Below are positions 46,411 to 55,681 of a stretch of 64,000 nucleotides of DNA, one piece after another. The stretch is taken from positions 1 through 64,000 of the forward strand of contig JAJUGR010000006.1 in the NCBI GenBank assembly GCA_029265905.1, given 5' to 3'. This stretch comes from Sporomusaceae bacterium. GTDB taxonomy: Bacteria > Bacillota > Negativicutes > Acidaminococcales > JAJUGR01. Numbering within the stretch: the first letter of the stretch is position 1; every line of letters begins with the position of its first letter. A program made the translations under genes and the position numbers. The notes beneath the pieces are model-generated. The model was given only the letters and a program-made list of their open reading frames with translations, was not told the origin of the DNA and did not search any database.

Positions 46411-46672
46411 CTTCCAGCACGTCCACAAGCAAAGTCTCATAAATTTCCGGGCTTACCGCTTGCTCCAGCGCCCGGTCGAAGCGCTTTTCCTTATAGGCTT
46501 TCCGCACGCAGGAACGCTTGGCGCACACATAAACGCCCCGTCCGGCCTTCTTGCCGGTCGTATCAAGGACAATTTCCCCCTCCGGCGTTCTCACAACGCG
46601 GATGAGTTCCTTTTTGGGGAACATCTGCTGGCATCCGACACACATCCGTTGCGGGATTTTTCTTACCTTCAC
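46403..46672 (-). CDS. ylxR: YlxR/RnpM family RNA-binding protein
   Basis: An 89-residue DUF448 protein; B. subtilis YlxR (RnpM) binds the RNase P RNA and modulates its activity. The protein has the family core KIPQRMCVGCQQMFPKKELIRVVR and GRGVYVCAKRSCVRKA, including two paired cysteines (CVGC, and C...C in the second). The start is GTG 46672, overlapping the nusA stop by 4 bases (GTGA). Translational coupling to nusA is expected. Confidence 0.95.
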   Translation of the reverse strand: MKVRKIPQRMCVGCQQMFPKKELIRVVRTPEGEIVLDTTGKKAGRGVYVCAKRSCVRKAYKEKRFDRALEQAVSPEIYETLLVDVLEDE

Positions 46673-47727
46673 AGCAGTTCATCCTCCTGCAGTTCGCTTG
46701 CCTGCGACTCGCTCTTGATGTCAATTTTCCAGCCGGTCAGCTTCGCCGCCAGACGGGCGTTTTGCCCTTCCTTGCCAATGGCAAGCGACAGTTGGTAATC
46801 CGGCACAATGACGCGGCAAATTTTTTCCGCTTCGTTTGCCTCCACGCTCACGACCTTCGCCGGGCTCAGCGCATTGGCGACATAAACGGCAGGATCGGTG
46901 CTGTACTTCACGATGTCGATTTTCTCGCCGCGCAGCTCATTGACAATCGTCTGCACGCGCATGCCCTTATGTCCGACGCAGGCGCCGACCGGATCGACAT
47001 TTTCGTCCTTCGTGTACACCGCAATCTTCGAGCGCAAGCCAGACTCGCGGGCAACCGCCTTGATTTCCACCACGCCGTCATGGATTTCCGGCACTTCCAA
47101 CTCAAACAAGCGCTTGAGCAAGCCCGGATGGGTGCGGGACACCATGATCTGCGGCCCCTTCGTCGTCTTCTTGACTTCAATGATGTACGTCTTGATGCGG
47201 TCCAGGTGGTGATAGATCTCGCCCGGAATTTGCTCGCTCGGCGTCAAAATGGCCTCCGCCCGTCCCAAGTCGATAAACACGTTCTTTTGCTCGACCCGTT
47301 GCACGATGCCGGTCACGATGTCGCTCTCGCGATTGGAAAATTTCTCGTAAACCATGCCGCGCTCCGCTTCGCGAATGCGCTGCACGACGACCTGTTTAGC
47401 AGTCTGCGCGGCAATGCGGCCGAAATTCCGCGGCGTCACTTCAATTTCGACAATGTCGCCGACGACATAGCGGGGATCAAGCAGGAGCGCTTCCTGCAGC
47501 GTGATTTCCAGGTTGGCGTCCTCGATGTTGTCCACCACCAGTTTGCGTCCGAACACATGGATGTCGCCGGTTTGGCGGTCAAGGCTGACACGGACATTCT
47601 GCGCCGAGCCAAAATTGCGCTTATAGGCGGAGATGAGCGCCGCCTCCACCGCTTCAAATAAGATGTCAGGCACAATGCCCTTTTCCTTGCCTATTTCCTG
47701 CACTGCTTGCATGAACTCTGCATTCAC
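46669..47727 (-). CDS. nusA: Transcription elongation/termination factor NusA
   Basis: A 352-residue NusA. It has an N-terminal polymerase-binding domain (about 1-125), an S1 domain (VTGIVQRVEQKNVFIDLGRAEAILTPSEQIPGE) and two KH domains (VGACVGHKGMRVQTIVNEL and LAIGKEGQNARLAAKLTGW). It lacks the C-terminal acidic repeats of proteobacterial NusA, the normal Firmicutes form. The start is GTG 47727 with AGGAGGAAC upstream. It is the second gene of the rimP-nusA-ylxR-ylxQ-infB-rbfA operon. Confidence 0.99.
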   Translation of the reverse strand: MNAEFMQAVQEIGKEKGIVPDILFEAVEAALISAYKRNFGSAQNVRVSLDRQTGDIHVFGRKLVVDNIEDANLEITLQEALLLDPRYVVGDIVEIEVTPRNFGRIAAQTAKQVVVQRIREAERGMVYEKFSNRESDIVTGIVQRVEQKNVFIDLGRAEAILTPSEQIPGEIYHHLDRIKTYIIEVKKTTKGPQIMVSRTHPGLLKRLFELEVPEIHDGVVEIKAVARESGLRSKIAVYTKDENVDPVGACVGHKGMRVQTIVNELRGEKIDIVKYSTDPAVYVANALSPAKVVSVEANEAEKICRVIVPDYQLSLAIGKEGQNARLAAKLTGWKIDIKSESQASELQEDELL

Positions 47728-47767
47728 ACCGATGTTCCTCCTACCATTTTTATCCTAGATTTTTTGG

Positions 47768-48226
47768 TTAAAATTCCAGATGCAGACGAACCAAAGCGAC
47801 ATCCTGCCGGTCCACAACAACCGATTCGTCCCCGACCAGCAGCGTGATTGTTTCCGGCGAGTGATCGGCCAGGACGCCGACCAGCTGCTTTTTGCCATTT
47901 TGGGGTGCAAAAAAAGTGACCTCCACTTTGCTGCCCTTATGACGAATAAAATCCTTCTCCTTTTTGAGCGGCCGGTCAAGCCCTGGCGAAGATACCTCCA
48001 GGTAATAGCTCTCGCGGATCGGATCTTTGGCATCAAGCAAAGTCTCCAGTTTTTCACTTACCATCTGGCAGTCATCAATCTCTATGCCGCCCGCTTTATC
48101 AAGATAGACACGAAGATACCAGTCTCTTTCCCTGACAAACTCCACATCCACCAGTTCCAGATTTGTCCCCTGCAGGATCTCCAGCGTCCAATCCGTTACG
48201 ATCTTTTCAATGTCTTCTCTTGCCAT
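47768..48226 (-). CDS. rimP: Ribosome maturation factor RimP
   Basis: A 152-residue factor needed to assemble the 30S subunit. The family signature is VDVEFVRERDWYLRVYLDKAGGIEIDDC and LEVSSPGLDRPLK. ATG 48226 follows GGGAGGTG; the ORF-track start at 48247 adds residues that span that site. It is the first gene of the operon with nusA and infB and lies behind its own promoter and a leader hairpin. Confidence 0.97.
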   Translation of the reverse strand: MAREDIEKIVTDWTLEILQGTNLELVDVEFVRERDWYLRVYLDKAGGIEIDDCQMVSEKLETLLDAKDPIRESYYLEVSSPGLDRPLKKEKDFIRHKGSKVEVTFFAPQNGKKQLVGVLADHSPETITLLVGDESVVVDRQDVALVRLHLEF

Positions 48227-48265
48227 CCATTTCACCTCCCTGATCATTAAAGCCCCTGAGTAAAC

Positions 48266-48296
48266 CGAGAGAGTGGGTTGTCAACCCACTCTCTCG
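48266..48296 (-). promoter_or_regulatory. Strong hairpin in the rimP-nusA leader (terminator-like)
   Basis: CGAGAGAGTGGGTT and AACCCACTCTCTCG are exact 14-base complements separated by three bases. On the minus strand the hairpin is followed by GGTTTACTC, a weak T-run. It lies downstream of the presumed promoter and 40 bases before rimP, so it could be an attenuator; alternatively it ends polC transcripts. Confidence 0.65.
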
Positions 48297-48320
48297 TAAA
48301 AAGCCTTCAGTTCACTAACC

Positions 48321-48350
48321 ATTGTACCACTATTACCCTAGCATTGACAA
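48321..48350 (-). promoter_or_regulatory. Promoter of the rimP-nusA-infB operon
   Basis: On the minus strand TTGTCA, 18 bases and TACAAT lie in the gap between polC and rimP. The spacing is one base longer than ideal. Confidence 0.6.
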
Positions 48351-48372
48351 CACCAAACTTTTGAATTCCCCG

Positions 48373-51300
48373 TTAGCCAAATAACGCCAGTTGGTCGCTC
48401 TCGGGCAGGCCCGCCAAGCAGCCGTGCCCGCGCAGCAGTTCGACAATCGTTTTTGAGACGTGCGAACGGTTCCGCAGATCGTCGATTGACAAAAACTCCC
48501 GCTGGGCGCGCGCCTCGGCGATGTTCTTCGCAGCGTTGTCCCCCACGCCCTGCAGGGCGGACAAAGGCGGCAGGAGGCCGTCTTCTCGCACCTGAAAGCG
48601 GATGGGGTCCGATTTGTACAGGTCGATCGGATAAAGGCAAAAACCGCGCAGGTACATTTCCAGCGCCACTTCCAGGATCGTTTGCAGGCTCTTTTCCTTG
48701 ACGCTCGCCTTGTTGCCAAGCTGTTCGAGCTCGCGCAGGCGGTTTTTAATGGCGTCCTTGCCTTGAACAATTAAATCAGCATCGAAATCATCAGCCCGGA
48801 TGCTGAAGTAAGCGGCGTAAAAAGCCAGCGGATGATGCACTTTGCAGTAGGCGATGCGGTAGGCCATCAGCACGTATGCCACCGCATGCGCCTTGGGGAA
48901 CATGTATTTGATCTTTTGGCACGACTCGATATACCACTCCGGGACGTTTTTTGCCCGCATGGCCGCGCACTGGTCGGGGTTGACGCCCTTGCCTTTACGC
49001 ACGGACTCCATGATCTTGAATGCCAGTCCCGGTTCCAGACCCTTTTGAATCAAATAGACCATGATGTCGTCGCGGGCGGAAATCGTCTCTGAAACCTTGG
49101 CCGTACCGCTGCGGATCAAGTCCTGCGCATTGTTGAGCCATACGTCCGTGCCGTGGGAAAAGCCGCTGACGCGGACCAATTCGCTAAAGCCGGTCGGCTT
49201 GATGTCCTCAAGCATCTGGCGGACGAACTTGGTGCCGAACTCCGGTATGCCGTACGTGCCAACCGAGGAGCCGAGTTCCTTGGGCGACACGCCCAGCGCG
49301 TCGGTCGAGGAAAACAGCGACATCGTCGCCTGGTCGGCGATCGGTATGGTGCGCGGCGGAATGCGCGTGATGTCTTCCAGCATTTTGATCACGGTCGGAT
49401 CGTCATGCCCCAGAATATCAAGCTTGACCAAGCGGCTGCTGATCGAATGGTAGTCAAAATGGGTGGTGACGGTTGTGGCGTTTTTGTCGTCCGCCGGATA
49501 CTGAATCGGGGTGAAAAAATGCACGTCCATGTTGCGCGGCACGACCATGATGCCGCCCGGGTGCTGGCCGGTCGTCCGCTTGACGCCCGTGCAGCCGGGA
49601 ACAAGGCCGTTGATGCGCGCCTGGCGGCACTTGATGCCTTTGCCTTCAAAATACTTGCTGACGAAGCCGAAGGCGGTTTTATCGGCGATCGTCGCAATTG
49701 TGCCGGCGCGAAAGACGTTGTCGCGGCCGAACAGCTCCTCGGTATATTTATGCGCCACAGGCTGGTACTCGCCCGAGAAATTCAGATCGATATCCGGCAC
49801 CTTGTCGCCATGAAAGCCGAGGAAGACAGCAAACGGAATGTCGTGTCCGTCCCGCACCATCGGCTTATGGCAGCGCGGGCAGTCCTTGTCCGGCAGATCA
49901 AAGCCGGAGCCGGCGCTGCCGTCTAGGACAAATTCGCTGTGGCGGCAGGTTTCGCAGCGCCAGTGCGGCGGCAGCGGGTTGACCTCGGTGATATCCGTCA
50001 TCGTCGCAACAAACGACGAGCCGACGGACCCCCGCGACCCGACCAGATAGCCGTCATCGAGGGACTTTTTCACCAGCTTATGGGCAATAAGATACAAAAC
50101 GGCAAAGCCGTTGTTGATGATCGAATTCAGTTCCATCGTCAGCCGGTCCTGGACAAGCTGCGGCAGCTCGTCGCCGTACAGGCGCCGGGCATTTTCGTAA
50201 GCCATGTTGTAAATGTCGTCTTCCGCGCCTGGGATTTCCGGGGAATACAATTCGTCGGGAATCGGCTTAAACGTTTCCATGGCATCAGCAAGTTTGCGAG
50301 TGTTCTCGACAACCACTTCATAGGCCTTCCTTTCGCCCAGGTAAGAAAAAGCGGCCAGCATTTCTTCGGTGGTACGGAAAAAAACCGGCGGCTGCAGATC
50401 GGCGTCGCTGTAGCCCTGCCCCCCCATCAAGACGCGCCGGTAAACCTCGTCGCGCTCGTCCAAAAAGTGCACGTCGCAGGTGGCGACGACTGGCAAGGAC
50501 AGCTCTTCGCCCAAAGCGCAGATCCGGCGATTCAGGTCTTCCAGCGCCTTTTCGCCGGCCACTTTGCCTTGCCGGATCAAAAAGGCGTTGTTGCCCGTCG
50601 GCTGGATTTCCAAATAATCGTAGAAGCGGGCGATTTGCCGGACCTTCTCCTCCGGCTCCCCCTCCAACAGCGCTTGGTAAAGTTCGCCGGCCTCGCAGGC
50701 CGATCCGAGGACCAGCCCTTCACGGTACTGCTCCAGCAAAAAGCGCGGTATCCGCGGCTTGCGGTGGAAATACTGCAAATGCGACAGCGAGACCAGCCGG
50801 TACATGTTATGCAGGCCCACCAGGTTCTTGGCCAAAATCACAATGTGCCAGTACTCATTGATGTTGTCGTCAAAAAGATAGCCTTCCAAGCCGTAAATGA
50901 GCTTGATGCCGCATTTTTCCGCCGTCTCATAGGCTTCGGGGAAAGCCTGCACAACACCGTGGTCGGTGATGGCCACGGCCGGATGCCCCCATTTGGCGGC
51001 CCGCTTGATGAAATCCTTGATCGGCACCACCGAGTCCATCGAGCTCATGCGCGTGTGCGCATGCAGTTCGACCCGCTTCACGTCTGCCGAATCCTGACGG
51101 ACTTCCTTTTCCGTCAGCATGAGCGCCTCGACAAACAAAATCAGCTCATAGTCGTTGAACTTGTCGTGCTTTACGTCGCCGCTGACTTGCGCCATTTGGC
51201 CATTTGCCAATTTTTTCAGCACGCGTTCAGCTTCGTCCGCCTCCTCAAAAAAGACTTTGCAGCTGATGCCGTCCGTATCGTCGGCAATTTCAAACGTGAC

Positions 51301-52062
51301 CAAGGTTTTGCCGCTTTTGAGCACCCGGCTCTCCAGGTTAAAGATCGCGCCCTGCACGGTGACCTTATTTTCTTCCTCCTGAATCTCCATCAGCGGGCGC
51401 GGCTCGCCGCGCAAACGCTTGCCGAACAGCAACGGATTTTTGCTTTTCGTCGACTCTTGCGCCGTTTCCGCCGCTACGGCCAGCTGCGCCGCCCGGTAGG
51501 CCTCCGTTTGCCATTGCTCCTCCTCCGCCTCGCAATTGAGTTCGGCGGCTGGGGCGCTGGTCAGCAAGACGCGCCACGGCTGCCCGCTCATGGCTTCCAT
51601 CAAGGCGGAAAGCCGCTCGTCAAGCCCCTGCTCGAGCAAGTAATCGCGCACCATATCGCCCGGCATTTCCAGCGTCAGCCGCTGGTCATCCCACTGCCAC
51701 AGGGCCTGGGCCAAAAACCGAACCGAGGCTGGCTCCTGTCCCTCCAAAGCCGCCATGACCACTTGCTTGTCCAACGGCTTGGCAATTCTTCGCACCAGCG
51801 TAAGCTGGGGCTGTTGCAGCAAAAAGGAAACCTTGTCGAGCCCGCACTGCTGGCATAAAGCCTCCGCTACCGGCTGCAGCGCCGCTTCACTGATGGGCAA
51901 AGCCGTTTTTAAATAAATCCGCCATTGCGGCGGCTCCTCTTGTATCTCAACTTTTTCAATTGCGCTTTTACGCAACGCCTGTTGAACGGCAGCGGGCAAC
52001 GACAAGCCGGACAAAAAAGACCAAAACGCAGCCGAGTCGTCCGGTATCAAGCAGTAATTCAT
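48373..52062 (-). CDS. polC: DNA polymerase III PolC-type alpha subunit lacking the inserted exonuclease domain
   Basis: A 1229-residue PolC replicase, about 200 shorter than B. subtilis PolC. An N-terminal region (1-220) and an OB domain (about 232-310) precede the PHP domain, which has HAH (334-336), D343, H368 in ITDHG, E393, H406, C456 and DVH (530-532), all nine expected metal ligands. The DnaQ-like exonuclease that normally interrupts PHP between the GLEA and YHATLLA segments is absent: GLEGYLFDD runs directly into EYWHIVILAKN. The polymerase core has VPDIDLNFSGEY (D757, D759) and a zinc site CETC...CPRC. AGGAGGGG precedes the ATG. Confidence 0.98.
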   Translation of the reverse strand: MNYCLIPDDSAAFWSFLSGLSLPAAVQQALRKSAIEKVEIQEEPPQWRIYLKTALPISEAALQPVAEALCQQCGLDKVSFLLQQPQLTLVRRIAKPLDKQVVMAALEGQEPASVRFLAQALWQWDDQRLTLEMPGDMVRDYLLEQGLDERLSALMEAMSGQPWRVLLTSAPAAELNCEAEEEQWQTEAYRAAQLAVAAETAQESTKSKNPLLFGKRLRGEPRPLMEIQEEENKVTVQGAIFNLESRVLKSGKTLVTFEIADDTDGISCKVFFEEADEAERVLKKLANGQMAQVSGDVKHDKFNDYELILFVEALMLTEKEVRQDSADVKRVELHAHTRMSSMDSVVPIKDFIKRAAKWGHPAVAITDHGVVQAFPEAYETAEKCGIKLIYGLEGYLFDDNINEYWHIVILAKNLVGLHNMYRLVSLSHLQYFHRKPRIPRFLLEQYREGLVLGSACEAGELYQALLEGEPEEKVRQIARFYDYLEIQPTGNNAFLIRQGKVAGEKALEDLNRRICALGEELSLPVVATCDVHFLDERDEVYRRVLMGGQGYSDADLQPPVFFRTTEEMLAAFSYLGERKAYEVVVENTRKLADAMETFKPIPDELYSPEIPGAEDDIYNMAYENARRLYGDELPQLVQDRLTMELNSIINNGFAVLYLIAHKLVKKSLDDGYLVGSRGSVGSSFVATMTDITEVNPLPPHWRCETCRHSEFVLDGSAGSGFDLPDKDCPRCHKPMVRDGHDIPFAVFLGFHGDKVPDIDLNFSGEYQPVAHKYTEELFGRDNVFRAGTIATIADKTAFGFVSKYFEGKGIKCRQARINGLVPGCTGVKRTTGQHPGGIMVVPRNMDVHFFTPIQYPADDKNATTVTTHFDYHSISSRLVKLDILGHDDPTVIKMLEDITRIPPRTIPIADQATMSLFSSTDALGVSPKELGSSVGTYGIPEFGTKFVRQMLEDIKPTGFSELVRVSGFSHGTDVWLNNAQDLIRSGTAKVSETISARDDIMVYLIQKGLEPGLAFKIMESVRKGKGVNPDQCAAMRAKNVPEWYIESCQKIKYMFPKAHAVAYVLMAYRIAYCKVHHPLAFYAAYFSIRADDFDADLIVQGKDAIKNRLRELEQLGNKASVKEKSLQTILEVALEMYLRGFCLYPIDLYKSDPIRFQVREDGLLPPLSALQGVGDNAAKNIAEARAQREFLSIDDLRNRSHVSKTIVELLRGHGCLAGLPESDQLALFG

Positions 52063-52084
52063 TGCCTACCCCTCCTGAAAACAA

Positions 52085-52756
52085 TTAATCGCGCAACGCA
52101 GGGTTTTCTACGCCAATGACGCCGTCCTGCTCGCTCAAATCAAGCAGCACCCTGCGCAACGGCTCGCGCCTGTCCATAATCAAAAACAGGTCGAGCGTCA
52201 GAATCCCCGCACCGGCGTGGTGCGTAAAATTCAAGGTTTTGACTCTTATGCTGCGCTCTTCAAAAAAACGCAGTATGCGGGACATGCTGCCCGGCGCATC
52301 CTTGAGGCTGACCCGCACCTGGTGCTTGGCCACGCGAAAAAAATGCTTCTCTAGCTTTGCAAACATCGATAAAGTCACAACCATGATCAGCGTGGCAAAT
52401 GCCGCCGTGGCGTACATCCCCGTCCCCACCGCCAGACCGACGGCCGCCACCATCCACAGGCTGGCAGCTGTCGTCAGCCCCTTGACCGTCAGGCCTTCAT
52501 GCAAAATGGTGCCCGCCCCCAAAAAGCCGATGCCGCTGACAACCTGGGCGGCCAGGCGCGCCGGATCCTTCGGTTCTGAAAAGCCGGCAAAGCCGTACAT
52601 CGAGACCACCATGACGAGCGCCGAACCGGTGCAAACAAGAATATGCGTGCGGAAGCCAGCCGGACGATCCCAGTTTTCCCGTTCCATGCCGATTAACCCG
52701 CCCAATACGCAGGCGACAATCAGACGCAGGGCAATTTCATAGTCAAGTCCGGTCAT
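52085..52756 (-). CDS. MgtC/SapB family membrane protein
   Basis: A 223-residue protein of the MgtC/SapB family. Four to five hydrophobic helices in the first 135 residues carry the family motif LGGLIGMERENWDRPAGFRTHILVCTGSALV (abridged) and GIGFLGAGTIL; a C-terminal ACT-like domain (about 145-223) has VSLKDAPGSMSRILRFFEERSI. AAGGGGGGC precedes ATG 52756, and the ORF-track extension (53002) overlaps proS. Roles proposed for the family include Mg2+ homeostasis and regulation of membrane ATPase; none can be assigned here. It stands between proS and polC, an unusual insertion. Confidence 0.92.
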   Translation of the reverse strand: MTGLDYEIALRLIVACVLGGLIGMERENWDRPAGFRTHILVCTGSALVMVVSMYGFAGFSEPKDPARLAAQVVSGIGFLGAGTILHEGLTVKGLTTAASLWMVAAVGLAVGTGMYATAAFATLIMVVTLSMFAKLEKHFFRVAKHQVRVSLKDAPGSMSRILRFFEERSIRVKTLNFTHHAGAGILTLDLFLIMDRREPLRRVLLDLSEQDGVIGVENPALRD

Positions 52757-52790
52757 GGCCAGCCCCCCTTTTTCGAAAACACTCATTGTC

Positions 52791-52799
52791 ATTATAACA
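52791..52799 (-). promoter_or_regulatory. Possible extended -10 promoter for the mgtC-like gene
   Basis: The minus strand reads TGTTATAAT about 35 bases before the gene. The -35 region is weak. It follows the proS terminator, so a new transcript start here is plausible. Confidence 0.45.
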
Positions 52800-52815
52800 C
52801 ATGGTGGAAACGCAG

Positions 52816-52847
52816 AAAAAGAATGAGACGAATCCCGCGGATTCGTC
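52816..52847 (-). terminator. Intrinsic terminator after proS
   Basis: On the minus strand GACGAATCC, a GCG loop and GGATTCGTC are followed by TCATTCTTTTT. It lies 15 bases after the proS stop codon. Confidence 0.75.
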
Positions 52848-52862
52848 CCACATAAACAAGCT

Positions 52863-54581
52863 TTACTCCGCCTTGGGCTGGTCAACGGCCGCCAACAGGC
52901 GTTCGACCTCCGGCAGATAGCCTTCCAGCGGCAAGAACACAGTCTCGCCCGTGCGGCGGAGCCGCACCTCCAGTTGCCCCTGCTCGGCCGTTTTCGGCCC
53001 AATCGTGATGCGAAGCGGATAGCCGATCAAATCGGCATCCTTGAATTTAACGCCGGCCCGCTCGGGACGGTCGTCCAAGAGCGCGTCCACGCCGCATTTT
53101 TTCAAGCTGGCATATACTGACTCGGCCAGCGCCATCTGCCCAGCATCTTTGGCGTTGACAGGCACGACGACTACCGAATACGGCGCAATCGCGACTGGCC
53201 AAATGATGCCGTCGGCGTCATTGTTTTGCTCGATAGCCGCAGCCATCGTCCGGCTCACGCCCACGCCGTAGCAGCCCATGACCAACGGTTTTTCCTTGCC
53301 GTTTTCGTCCAGGAAAGTCGCATTGAGCGCCTGGCTGTATTTGGTGAAGAGCTTGAACACCTGCCCCACTTCGATGCCGCGCGCTTTCTTGACCGGCGCG
53401 CCGCAATGGGGGCAGGGGTCGCCCTGCTGGATCAAGCGAAGGTCAGCCACCTTGTCCGGCGTGAAGTCACGCAGCGGTTCGACATGCAGCAGGTGGCGGT
53501 CGGGGGCATTGGCGCCCGCTACCGCGTCATGCATCGCCATCACCGACAAGTCGGCGATAACCGTGGCGTTTTTCAGTCCAACCGGTCCAATGAAGCCCGG
53601 CACGCCGCCGCACGCGGCAATATCAGCCTCGCCGGCCAGCTCAAGCGCAATCGCGCCGCACTCGTTCAGCACCTTGATTTCATTGACCTCGTGGTCGCCA
53701 CGGACCAAGGCCACCACAACGCCCTTCTCGCTGGTATAGGCGACCGCTTTAATCGTCTGCTCCGCCTTGACCTGCAGGAAATCGGCCACTTCCTGGATCG
53801 TTTTGCAGCCTGGCGTGTCAACCGACACCGCCGCCGGCCCGGCAGGCAGATCGGATTGGATCACATGCAGATCCGCTTTTTCCACATTGGCCGCATAGTC
53901 GCACGCGCTGCAGTAGACGATTTCGGCTTCGCCCGCTTCGGCGATAACCATGAATTCATGGGAGCCGCTGCCGCCGATCGCGCCGGAATCAGCCTCCACC
54001 GGCCGGAAGCGCAAGCCGCAGCGGTTGAAAATATTGGTGTACGCGTCATACATGGCGCGGTAGGAAGCGTCAAGCGCTTCTTCGTCGCGGTCAAAGGAAT
54101 ACAAGTCCTTCATGATGAATTCGCGGCCGCGCATCAGCCCAAAGCGGGGCCGGCGCTCATCGCGGTATTTGTTTTGGATTTGATACAGGCGGACCGGCAG
54201 TTGCTTGTAGGAGCGGATTTCCGAGCGCACCAGCGTCGTGATCATCTCCTCATGCGTCGGACCAAGGCAAAACGGGCGGTCGTGGCGATCCTTGACCCGG
54301 AACATCTCATCGCCGTATACGTCCCAGCGGCCGCTTTCCTGCCAGATTTCCGCCGGCTGCATAATCGGCATCAACAGTTCCTGGCCGCCTTTGGCGTCCA
54401 TTTCTTCCCGGACAATCGCTTCTATTTTTTTCAACACGCGCCAGGCAAGCGGCAAATAGGTGTACAGGCCGCCGGCAGCCTTGCGTATCATGCCCGCTCT
54501 TAGCATGAGCTGATGGCTGATAACTTCCGCTTCAGCCGGTACTTCCCGCAGTGTCGGTGCATATAATTGAGAAACACGCAT
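52863..54581 (-). CDS. proS: Prolyl-tRNA synthetase (bacterial, with editing domain)
   Basis: A 572-residue class II synthetase of the bacterial type. Motif 1 lies around [18 protein letters not shown], motif 2 is [20 protein letters not shown] and motif 3 is [17 protein letters not shown]. The INS (YbaK-like) editing insertion spans about 235-385 ([31 protein letters not shown]) and clears mis-charged Ala-tRNA(Pro). A C-terminal anticodon-binding domain follows. ATG 54581 overlaps the ispG stop (TGATG); the ORF track starts one codon earlier at TTG. Confidence 0.98.
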   Translation of the reverse strand: MRVSQLYAPTLREVPAEAEVISHQLMLRAGMIRKAAGGLYTYLPLAWRVLKKIEAIVREEMDAKGGQELLMPIMQPAEIWQESGRWDVYGDEMFRVKDRHDRPFCLGPTHEEMITTLVRSEIRSYKQLPVRLYQIQNKYRDERRPRFGLMRGREFIMKDLYSFDRDEEALDASYRAMYDAYTNIFNRCGLRFRPVEADSGAIGGSGSHEFMVIAEAGEAEIVYCSACDYAANVEKADLHVIQSDLPAGPAAVSVDTPGCKTIQEVADFLQVKAEQTIKAVAYTSEKGVVVALVRGDHEVNEIKVLNECGAIALELAGEADIAACGGVPGFIGPVGLKNATVIADLSVMAMHDAVAGANAPDRHLLHVEPLRDFTPDKVADLRLIQQGDPCPHCGAPVKKARGIEVGQVFKLFTKYSQALNATFLDENGKEKPLVMGCYGVGVSRTMAAAIEQNNDADGIIWPVAIAPYSVVVVPVNAKDAGQMALAESVYASLKKCGVDALLDDRPERAGVKFKDADLIGYPLRITIGPKTAEQGQLEVRLRRTGETVFLPLEGYLPEVERLLAAVDQPKAE

Positions 54582-55681
54582 CAATTCGTCGTCCTTTCTT
54601 TTATCAACTGATCAATTTCCTGAAACAGCGCCTCGACGAGTTCGGCTTCCGGCAATTTGCGGATGATTTCCCCTTTGCGGAACAGCAACCCTTCCCCGCA
54701 GCCGCCGGCGATGCCGACATCGGCCTCGCGCGCTTCGCCCGGGCCGTTGACAACGCACCCCATGACAGCCACAGAAATAGGCTCGGTGACCGCCGCCAGC
54801 CGCTGCTCCACCTTCGTCGCCAACCCGACCAAGTCAAGGCTGGTTCTGCCGCAGGTTGGGCAAGAAATAAGCGTCGGCCCGTATTGCTTGAGTCCGAGCG
54901 CCTTCAATATTTCATTCGCCACAATGACCTCTTCAACCGGATCCCCGGTCAAAGAAACGCGGACCGTATCGCCGATCCCCTGCGCCAGCAGCGCGCCGAT
55001 GCCAACGGCCGATTTGATCGTGCCGCTTTTCGGGGTGCCGGCTTCGGTGATGCCCAAATGCAGCGGATAGTCGCAGGCTGCCGCCATCGCTTGATAACTG
55101 GCGATCGTAAGCGGCACGTCATGCGCTTTCAGCGAGACCTTGATCGCGGAAAAATCGCACTCCTCCAGGAGCCTGATATGCCGTTTGGCCGCTTCCACCA
55201 TGGCCTCCGGGGTGGGGCTGCCGTACTTCTCCAGCAAGTCCCGCGGCAGCGAGCCGGCGTTAACGCCGATGCGGATCGGGATATTGCGCCGCAAGGCGCT
55301 GGCTGCCACCTCTTTAACCCGCTGCTGGTCCGTCAGGTTGCCAGGATTGAGGCGCAGTCCGGCCACCCCGGCGTCAACAGCCGCCAAAGCCAGCCGGTAA
55401 TCAAAATGGATATCGGCCACTACCGGCAGGACGCTTTTTTCAACAATCGCCGGCAAAGCTTGCGCCGCCGGCTGGTCAGGCACGGCAACCCGGATGATAT
55501 CGCAGCCCGCAGCGGCCAGGCGGGCAATTTGCGCAAGCGTAGCCGGCACGTCATGCGTCTTCGTGTTGGTCATCGATTGAACGCTGACCGGGGCTTTTCC
55601 GCCGACGAGCACATTTCCCAGCTGCACCGGCCGCGACGGTCTGCGCGCGAACATCGTTGATTCAGCCTTCTCTCTTACCAT
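54581..55681 (-). CDS. ispG: 4-hydroxy-3-methylbut-2-enyl diphosphate synthase (IspG)
   Basis: A 366-residue [4Fe-4S] enzyme, the penultimate step of the MEP isoprenoid pathway. The cluster cysteines are in LISCPTCGR and [11 protein letters not shown], and the barrel domain has [12 protein letters not shown] and ADIHFDY. It overlaps the end of rseP by 7 bases. The start is ATG 55681; MFARR at 55654 is an alternative. It lies between rseP and proS, with dxr of the same pathway two genes upstream. Confidence 0.97.
   Translation of the reverse strand: MVREKAESTMFARRPSRPVQLGNVLVGGKAPVSVQSMTNTKTHDVPATLAQIARLAAAGCDIIRVAVPDQPAAQALPAIVEKSVLPVVADIHFDYRLALAAVDAGVAGLRLNPGNLTDQQRVKEVAASALRRNIPIRIGVNAGSLPRDLLEKYGSPTPEAMVEAAKRHIRLLEECDFSAIKVSLKAHDVPLTIASYQAMAAACDYPLHLGITEAGTPKSGTIKSAVGIGALLAQGIGDTVRVSLTGDPVEEVIVANEILKALGLKQYGPTLISCPTCGRTSLDLVGLATKVEQRLAAVTEPISVAVMGCVVNGPGEAREADVGIAGGCGEGLLFRKGEIIRKLPEAELVEALFQEIDQLIKERTTN

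Noticed and set aside
49939-51858. Plus-strand ORF of 639 aa opposite polC
   Set aside because: Shadow of polC: composition is His/Arg/Gln-rich, no ribosome binding site, and polC is certain on the other strand.
53226-54503. Plus-strand ORF of 425 aa opposite proS
   Set aside because: Antisense shadow of proS with no initiation signal.
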